Positions 56,091 to 64,000 of a stretch of 64,000 nt of DNA are shown one piece after another. Origin of the DNA: Denticeps clupeoides (Eukaryota > Chordata > Actinopteri > Clupeiformes > Denticipitidae); contig NC_041713.1 of assembly GCF_900700375.1 (NCBI RefSeq), forward strand, positions 18,379,464 through 18,443,463. Direction: 5' to 3'. Position 1 is the first letter of the stretch. Each line of letters begins with the position of its first letter. Below the pieces are notes generated by a model that saw only the letters and a list, made by a program, of their open reading frames with translations, ran no database searches and had not been told where the DNA came from. The translations under genes and the position numbers were made by a program.

Positions 56091-56226
56091 AGACACTCGC
56101 CTATTAACCAGAAGAGTGCAAAGTCACAGGTTCCAACAGGTTCCAACCCCACATATTACTACTGTGTCCCTGAGCAAGACACTTAACCCTGAGTGTCTCC
56201 AGTGACGCTCTTACTAAGGGCATCTG
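56091..56226 (+). mobile_element. SINE family A fragment
   Basis: Follows directly on the family B copy. Contains CTGAGCAAGACACTTAACCC and lacks the 3' tail. Confidence 0.7.
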
Positions 56227-57570
56227 GTGTCGGTCACCTCCATGTTTTACCCTCCCGCACATTGCAACAGTAGCTTATTTGTGTCGCATTTCATCATGCT
56301 ATGTCGAAATGCGTGCATAAAGGGAACCACGAGACATGAAAAGGAGGAGAGAGGTCAAAGATTTATTTATTTATTAATTTACAATTTTGCCTGCCAATTT
56401 CGCACACCCCTCGAAATATGTGTGTGTGTGTGTGTGTATTTTGTGGAACTACACAGACTGATCTGCTTGGAGTCCAATGCTGACTCATTACTGCAGACCC
56501 TCCCTCCGCTTCAAACTCTCGTCCGAGGAGTGCTGACGGGGCCACTTTCACTCGGGCTTTGTGCGCTGCCATGTCGGAGCCTTTTAGGGAAGTTGAACTC
56601 CTCCTTCACCCTGACCACGCTTTCCGTTTTCTACTAAGACGCTGATGTTTCATTGAGTGTGTGTGTGTGTGTGTGTGTGTTGTGTTGTGCTTCACTCCCC
56701 ATCCCTCTTGCCTTGGCCCCCTCCTTTTTTCCCAGGGGTCTGTCTCAGCCTGCCCACCGCTCTTCTGTCAGTGCTCCTTCTTCCTTCTTCTCTTTTGCAG
56801 CTGTGCTGAGAAGCGCCAGTGGGCGGTGTACTTCCTTTTTTTGACCTTTAAGAGATGAGAACGACTATACTTACAAAATGCAGGTGATCCAAACGTGTAT
56901 ATTAGAGCGTCTGTACCTCCGCGATGGTGCGAGTGGGCGGGTGACCAGGCCACCGTGCACTTTTGTCCTTTAGTGTGGCTTAAATAGTGGCCTGGGCCCG
57001 GTTCTGTGCCAGACTCCATCAGCCCACATTACAACGTTCAGTACAGATTTGCCCTAGAGGTGAGGGTAAGCGGGTGGGATAATGGTTCTTATCTTGGAAA
57101 GCCTTGTAGATAGGCATGATAATGGAGTTAGATGGTGTGTGTCCATGATTTGTAGATGTGCCATTTGCCATTTTGCAGCCTTCAAAATGAGCTCTTAATT
57201 TTAGTTAAGGGTTGCCAAAAGAGATATGTATCTGTGTGTACAAATATATATTTACATTTATGTTTTCCATATTTGGCCTGGAAAGTTGTGGTGACTTTAT
57301 CAGGTAACCATCAGTTACACTCCAGCTGAGATAAAACTCGGAACCCTCTTGGTTCGTGGGAACGCGAACAAAGGCATCCGGAGAGGCGATAGATTCAAGC
57401 CTCAGGTGAGCACCTGCGTTACCAAGGCGACCCCAACCACCGATGGCCGGGCGGAGATTTAAGTTTCAATTTAATGGCTGCTCTCCCACCTGTACTCAAA
57501 CGCTCCTATCGGATGAAGTGGATTTGCAAATCGGTACAGATGAAAGGGTTTCTGCCCACATCCACCCCTG
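56227..57570. other. no gene seen
   Basis: Contains GT microsatellites near 56421-56437 and 56660-56680. Otherwise nothing recognised. Confidence 0.4.
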
Positions 57571-57572
57571 CT

Positions 57573-57815
57573 CAGGGGTGTTCGAAAATATCGATGCAGC
57601 AATATATCATGATATTTTCCGTGGTGATATTGTATTGATACAGGGACATCAAATATTCATATTTTTGTATACAAATTTAATCCAAAATTCAGTTCTGAGT
57701 TATGTTGTTTTGGCTAAATTATTAATGGAATGTGATCCACACAGATCTGTACAGTGTCAAAATATATCATGATATCGTGACCCATGTATCGTGATACGTA
57801 TCGTGAGATCCTTGG
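57573..57815 (+). mobile_element. hAT-type MITE fragment
   Basis: Begins CAGGGGTGTTCG, a hAT-style terminus, and carries the ATATCGTGA-rich body and CGTATCGTGAGATCCTTG end seen again at 63.6 kb. Confidence 0.55.
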
Positions 57816-60800
57816 TTTTGGCAGTAAAGTACAGTTTCCTGCGGTTCATGCAGATATCAATATAATCATCCATGTGAATGCAGCGTGGTATAGAGTAAGT
57901 GGCAATTATGTGTTCATTTATTAAATATTTAGTGAATTAATTATTCATATTAATTATTAATATGTGCGCCACACGGCACATGACTTACCCCGGACCATTT
58001 GGTCAAGGTTTAATAAAGGCCTTTGTCGGTGTCTGTACCAACTTTCTGCTCTGATTTCTGAAGCTCATACATTGCGTTTCAGCTCGCCCTCCTGCAGTTG
58101 CACTGATATGACATGGACCGATATTTCAGAAGCGACTGCGGAGGAAATTACAGTTTCACTCCATCTGAGGCATGTGTGGTGATGCAGGAGGGCACCGCCT
58201 GGGGAAAAAGCAAGAATGAGGTCAGGTGCTTTGAGGCTTGCGGCGCTCTCCAAAATGACCATCGATTTTTCTCACAGACGGATGCCTGAGGGCTCTGCTG
58301 GTTGAAACGGCTTTTGCATTTGACAGAAACTCTGTTTTGTTTGTTGGCCGTTTCTTCGCATCCAAACCAAAGCTGGCAAGGTAGGAAATAGAAAGAAAAC
58401 ACGGCGGCGCAGCGTGGGTTACGTAATGCCGCGTTGAACCCTACAGTAATGATGATCCTGGGTTGATTGTAGCGAGTGAGTTTGTTTTTTGGGGGTTTTT
58501 CCCGTCTGTGTAAAGACCTTTTAACACGCCGGAAGGTTTTGAGATGTGGGATCTGATTAAGGGGTTGACTCTTCTGCTTTTACTTCCTCGGGCTTTTTTT
58601 CGAAATCACAAAGCTCGTTGCACATGTGGTTCCACGTTTGGTTCACCTCGGAATGCCCGAAGGCCCTGCTGCTGTAACTCCACAGAGGAAACGCCATAAA
58701 TCAGGGATAGTCTTCGTATCTTCGGCAAAGATCATGTACCTGCCTGGGATAAACCCCTTACATAAATGAACCCTACTTACGGAGTACAATTTAGCACGGT
58801 CAGTGTTTGTGAGTACAGATCCTTTTTTTGAAACACACGGCGCGGGAATCCTGTGTGGAACCAGTGTAGTGGTGTCATTTGTTTCTTTTAGCCCCCCGTG
58901 ATTTGGACGTGGAGAAGACTTCCAGACACGAGCGTGTTTCCTGCCTCTGCTGAGATCTCTCCAGATCTTCTGCTCTCCAGTTCCTTCCGCCTGTCCTAAA
59001 ATAAGAAGAGATGTGACCTCTGCCCCATTGGCCTCCACTGAAGAGGATGTGATGTAATGGAATATTTGGGGATTTTTTTTTTTCTTATTTTCTGGGGGAA
59101 GTCGCCTGTTTTGCTTGCTTTGATAAGCCAGAACATAAATACTGTTAACACTGCAGGTCAGTGTGCCCAAAAGGACACAACTGGTATAGTCACGGTCACG
59201 TTATTGGGGTCATCTTCTAGAAAAAGGTCACTGCTAATAGCAACGGTAATTTCCTGCTTTGTGAGCCTGGATGATTAAAGGACCTGTTGATCCCAGCTGT
59301 CATAAAACACTTTTACCATCCCATTTTTTATTCCTGTCAGGCTGCCCTGTCCTGTTTAATCCCAACTATTGTATATTAAACTACACACAGAACGTTATTG
59401 TTATTTAACTACTATTATTTAAATAGAACGTTACTAAAATGACTTTGGCTTCAGCCAAAAAAGAAGGCTAACAAATGTTTCTACAACCTGCAGGTCAGTA
59501 GTTCCAGTGTGCGTCTCAGAATAATGAAGTCAAAGTGAGGTGGGGGCGGGACCTTGATCAAGGGGACCTCAGTGGCACCTTGACTGCTTCAGGATTTGAA
59601 CCCGCAACCCTTGAATTATGAGTCCGCTTCTTTACCCGCCACTGCCCAGCATTATATAGATATCATAATCATTTAGGTTCAGCAGATAGCTCACTGGATG
59701 CTCATGATTTCAGAATGAACACTGTCACATACTCTACATTATATAACCTAAATAACAGTTTTAATTCTAATTTATTAAGACATTCAGGTGGATGTCTTTA
59801 TTCATTTATTACTGTTCTTAATCAATTGGCAAATTCCTGCGACATACAAGTGGAAGTGATGATCAAGATCAGAACGTACTGATGATGATGAACGTGAAAG
59901 TCTGAAACCAGCCTGATATCTGATTGATTCAAACGAATTGGCCGTTGGTGTCTTGTTCAGCGCAGTTCCCTCTGCTGTGGCCCATTTCATATCCTAATGA
60001 CTCCCTCGTGGGCTGACGTCATTATGCCCTTTGTAGAAGTTTACATGCCATTAGATGAATGTTTTTTAGCTCGCATCTTTATTTCCAGGCCCGGTGTCCA
60101 CAGTAATACATAACAAGGAGGACAGTCCTGAATATTCATTAGAGAAGCCTGGTTAGGGAGCCACTCTACCTTTGCTGAATGGCACTGTGACTTTGAGTAT
60201 TCCGTCCAGTGGGCGTTGGTACTTAAGGCTGGAAACAGAAATGGGTCGGCCTGGATTTGAAGAACCCCAACCTTCTGCTCAGCCTCATGTGAATCACACT
60301 GCGGCGGGAGACACAATGAAGCCTTTTGTGGGGGCTTATTCAGGCTGACATTGTGCTGAGGAGCGTTTAGATGAAGATCACATGTTGTCTGGGCATGCTT
60401 CTGCCGAGAGTCCCGCCTTCACCCCCTCACACAACAGGAAAGGGACCCGCGTCCTACACACAGCATGGCGCTTGTGTGCCGTTTTTTGTGTCTTAACTTC
60501 TGTAATATTTTTTTTTTTCCCCGGAGATGAAATGCTGTATTCCCTTTCACAACGTTAGTGCTGATACCGTCGACCTGCTGCTGATGGGGAATTGTTCCTC
60601 TCTTTCCAGCAGGATTGTCCAAAAGTATCCGGAAAAGAAGTGTGTTCCACGTTGTGCATTTACTGACTGCAATGCGAAAATAAAGACAATTCTGTCTCTG
60701 TGGAGGGAAAATGCTTCTTAACCACTCGCTGTCAATGGTTCCATTGTTATCTCCTTGGACGTCCCATCATTTTATTAGTCATGTCTTTTCCATTTATCCA

Positions 60801-61250
60801 TTGTCGGTTATGGTTCCTGGACAGGCGCCATCCATTTATTATCTACAACACACACACTTAACAATAGTAGGCAGAAAGGCAGAAATAACAAAACGCAAAC
60901 ACCATGTTAACAGCACCATGACAAAAAAAGAAAAGGAAATATTGACACAAATTACTTCTCATTTTACTGGAGACGGATAAGCCTCATGTAACTCTCCTGC
61001 CGGCTATACGCCACAATCAGACCCTACCAGAATCTACCCGACAGTAATATGAATACAAATATAAATGTGCATGTCCTTCTGATGCGGACGTAGCTTGGAA
61101 GGTCTCCTCAGTCCTGTTCTTTAACCTGCCTTTCACTGATAGGAACCAAAGGGAAAGAATTTTCAATGCTAATATGTGTGGAAATGGAAGGATGTGATTC
61201 GTTTGCATTAGAACATTAACGTTTCCAGCACTAGTTGAGAGTGAGGGAAT
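57816..61250. other. no gene seen
   Basis: Apart from a SINE family B fragment at 59563-59650 I recognise nothing. Short open frames have no domain features. Confidence 0.4.
59563..59650 (-). mobile_element. SINE family B fragment
   Basis: CTCAGTGGCACCTTGACTGC and the tRNA-like end with AACCCGCAACCC, diverged. Confidence 0.55.
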
Positions 61251-61253
61251 GTA

Positions 61254-61767
61254 CAGTACAGGCCAAAAGTTTGGAAACACCTTCTCATTCAATGTGTTTT
61301 CTTTATTTTCATGACCATTTACATTGGTAGATTCTCACTGAAGGCATCAAAACTATGAATGAACACATGTGGAGTTATGTACTTAACAAAAAGTGGAGAC
61401 CTGACCTCCACAGTCACCGGACCTGAACCCAGTTGAGATGGTTTGGGGTGAGCTGGACCGCAGAGTGAAGGCAAAGGGGCCAACAAGTGCTAAACACCTC
61501 TGGGAACTCCCTCAAGACTGTTGGAAAAGCATTTCAGGTGACGACCTCTTGAAGGTCATCGAGAGAATGCCAAGAGTGTGTAAAGCAGTAATCAGAGCAA
61601 AGAAACTAGAATATAAAACATGTTTTCAGTTATTTCACCTTTTTTTGTTAAGTACATAACTCCACATGTGTTCATTCATAGTTTTGATGCCTTCAGTGAG
61701 AATCTACAAATGTAAATGGTCATGAAAATAAAGAGAACACATGTGTCCAAACTTTTGGCCTGTACTG
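61254..61767 (+). mobile_element. Tc1-like element with intact ends, internally deleted
   Basis: A 514-bp element flanked by TA on both sides, with inverted ends CAGTACAGGCC...GGCCTGTACTG. The inverted repeats extend about 140 bp inward. The middle keeps the transposase C-terminal coding end ('VWGELDRRVKAKGPTSAKHL', 'VIERMPRVCKAVIRAKKLEY') but lacks the N-terminal and most of the catalytic part. It could only have moved with transposase supplied in trans. Confidence 0.9.
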
Positions 61768-62002
61768 TATATGCCGCCTCGGCATGGACGGGCATGATGC
61801 CATCAAGCAGCCCCGCTTCCCAGGCTGCGCTCAACAGAGGGTTTTCTTTTGAGGGTTTAATGGGACCTTGTGGGGAGGGAAAAGTATTTGTCTCCCACTG
61901 GTCAGGCAAATTGGACCATGGCAAATTGGGGACTGCACCCATGTGGGTGTAGGGCGATAGGGTCCTGGCCTACAGCTCAGCCACAGTCTTCTGATTTTTC
62001 AT

Positions 62003-62160
62003 TACATTTACAGTATTACATTACAGACGCCCTTATCCAGAGCGACTTACAATCAGTAGTTACAGGGACAGTCCCTGGAGCAACTTGCTCAGGGACACCT
62101 GGGTCTTCTGGTTCACAGGCGAGTGTGTCACCCACTAGGCTACTACCACCCACTAGGCTT
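62003..62160 (-). mobile_element. SINE family A fragment
   Basis: GAGCGACTTACAATCAGTAG body and CCCACTAGGCTACTACC head on the minus strand, with an internal deletion that removes part of box B. Confidence 0.75.
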
Positions 62161-63445
62161 TCCATCACCATGAAAGCAGACAAATCTGTGCTCAGTAGAG
62201 ATCTCATACAACATTTACCGTGCACTTACCATGTTTGTCAAAAGAATTTCAAAAAATACATTCACCACTGCTATTTGTAATATAACATATATGTTTGTCT
62301 TTGTGTCATGTTACCCATAATCCCGTTTTAAGACCTATCCCAGATTAGTTCTGCAAACACTGGCAGCGACCCAGACAAGATAGGTGATCTTCCGCGAGAC
62401 CTCGTGCTGCCGGGTTAAGGCGGGGCAGGGTGCGATGGGCTGGGTACGTTCCCTCCCGCCAAAGGTGCATTATTCATGCGTGCGGAGGCGCTGAATAATT
62501 CATCGGTTGAATAACCTGCTGTTGCCGGGACCGCCTTAAGCACAACTCGGACTTTGCCGGCGAGCCCTGAGCGAGAACAAGCGACTGTGGCGCTGGAACT
62601 TCTACTCTCACCAGCCCATCTTTGTCTCTGGACGCTCTGCTTTTAATGGGAATTTGTATGTGCTGCAGCTTGGGTGAGGAGCCCACAGGAGCCCACAGGA
62701 GCCCACAGTCGCTGTTAAATATATATGAGGCTATTTTTGGATGAGAGCGTTGAGCGCCGCACGGCAGCGTGTCACCATAAACGACCACCGGTCACAGAAG
62801 AATCCGCTGCTCCGAGTCTGAGCCGGGAACAAAAAAAACGTGTTTCGAGTTAAAAAGTTTGGAGGCAGTAAGGCAGCAGTTAGCAGCATAATGATGGTGT
62901 TGGGAGTAATCAGGATGTGGTAATTAAATCCGGCAGAGCCCGGCTCATTAGAGGCCCCGTGATTGGGCCCGGTGACGGCCTCCGCGCCGGCTTCCTCTCC
63001 GCTGTGTCGCCTCTAACATACCTGGGGCAAAATGCCTGGGCTTATCTGAGATGCAGAAGCTTGAAGAGACAGGAAATGTGTTTAAGATGTTTATAGAGTC
63101 TGTACTGCAGTGTGGATCGCTGCCTTTGAGCATGGAAGCTCGATGATGGCAGATAAGCTCAGTTTACACACAACACTGCAAATGATATTGTGGAAATGTG
63201 GGTTTGACCTGGTTATACTGGTCATGCATGCTGAAGCTTCCATTTTGATCTGGATAAAAGGCTTCTTTTTGATAATGATCTGTAGTGCTATGATAATTAT
63301 TCATTCATTTAAACCCTGGCTGCTGTTGTGTTTGTGCCTATATCCACACTTCCACACATAAAATACGTGTTCAACTGGGTAGTGCCGTCAAGCGTTTTCT
63401 TTTGCGAGGTCGGCAGAGATGAGAATCAGTGTGGGACTACGGCCT
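62161..63445. other. no gene seen
   Basis: Contains three tandem copies of a 12-bp CCCACAGGAG-type unit near 62677-62708. Nothing else recognised. Confidence 0.4.
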
Positions 63446-63450
63446 CCACT

Positions 63451-63464
63451 CCAGTAGATGGCGC
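63451..63464 (+). promoter_or_regulatory. CTCF-like motif
   Basis: CCAGTAGATGGCGC is a full match to the CTCF core, about 80 bp left of a hAT-MITE end. Confidence 0.35.
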
Positions 63465-63539
63465 TGTACAGCTGGGCATTTTAGGCATTCCATCGCAAAA
63501 CATTGCAGACCAATTACAGCATCGTGTTTGTTTTTACAT

Positions 63540-63634
63540 TTTCAGTGAACTGTGGAATATCGCAGTATGTACAGTATCACAATATATATCGTGATCTAAT
63601 CGTATCGTGAGATCCTTGCCAACACACACCCCTA
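63540..63634 (-). mobile_element. hAT-type MITE fragment
   Basis: Shares the ATATATCGTGAT body and the CGTATCGTGAGATCCTTG segment with 57573-57815 and ends in ACACACCCCT, the inverse of the CAGGGGTGT terminus. Confidence 0.5.
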
Positions 63635-64000
63635 CATATTGCACAAAAATTGCATGTTTGTCAGCTTTATTGCAAAGTTTATTTTATGTGCTGGGGTTTC
63701 ATGGGCCTTCATTGGTCTTTTTTTATTAGCTTGAACAGAAAAGGGCCATATAATTGTTAATCATCACAGATATTTGCATTCACATATTCACATTGCATGT
63801 CATAATATTCATATCAAACAAATCAGCAAATTCTGATTATTATTTGACGGGAAAAAATGACATTGTCTTGCATAAAAGATTTCCTCATTTGGTCATTACA
63901 CCTCACTTGGCCATTATTTTCCAAACTATGGTCATGTTGGAATGTTTTCCATAGTTTTCATCATATAGCCGTTATTACTGGCAATATTGCGATGGCATTT

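Overview
The window comes from a teleost fish. It holds seven intact, intron-bearing globin genes with fish-type sequences, flanked by nprl3 and mpg in the arrangement known for the fish 'MN' globin cluster (the counterpart of the human 16p13.3 alpha-globin locus). The rest is fish-type interspersed repeats: CR1/L2-like and L1-like LINEs, tRNA-derived SINEs, Tc1 and hAT DNA transposons, and Ty3/Gypsy-type fossils.

Layout. 1-7.7 kb is a nested repeat graveyard (LINE, L1 split by LTR elements, a solo LTR with intact target duplication) that ends in a relic of a beta-globin third exon. 9.5-28 kb is the globin cluster: beta1(-), alpha1(+), beta2(-), then a 6-kb repeat island (Gypsy fossil, hAT with an inserted solo LTR), then alpha2(-), beta3(+), alpha3(-), beta4(+). 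Three divergent alpha/beta pairs are visible; beta2 is a near-identical second copy of beta1 with no alpha partner beside it. 29.4-38.4 kb is nprl3 (+), 13 coding exons that sum to 592 codons without a frame break. 39.6-41.6 kb is mpg (-), three coding exons, tail-to-tail with nprl3. 42-64 kb has no coding gene I can support; it holds LINE, Tc1, SINE and hAT pieces and, at about 51.1-51.5 kb, a GC-rich promoter with a strong splice donor. By conserved gene order that promoter is best explained as the start of rhbdf1, whose coding exons would lie beyond the right edge.

How the parts work together. The alpha and beta chains assemble into haemoglobin in red cells. Divergent pairs share short intergenic promoters with TATA, CACCC and some GATA sites. 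Intron 4 of nprl3 carries a dense cluster of erythroid motifs (two NF-E2/MARE-like sites, GATA, CACCC, a GATA/E-box composite) within about 200 bp. This matches the known position and make-up of the distant alpha-globin enhancer of vertebrates and is the best candidate for the control region of the cluster. The most unusual gene is beta4: its promoter is an 11-copy minisatellite of a GC-box/TA-box unit, its second intron is swollen by a foldback transposon, and it lacks the residues linked to the Bohr and Root effects.

Limits: all identifications are from reading sequence by eye with recalled family sequences. No database search or expression data was available, and embryonic versus adult use of each globin is inferred only loosely.
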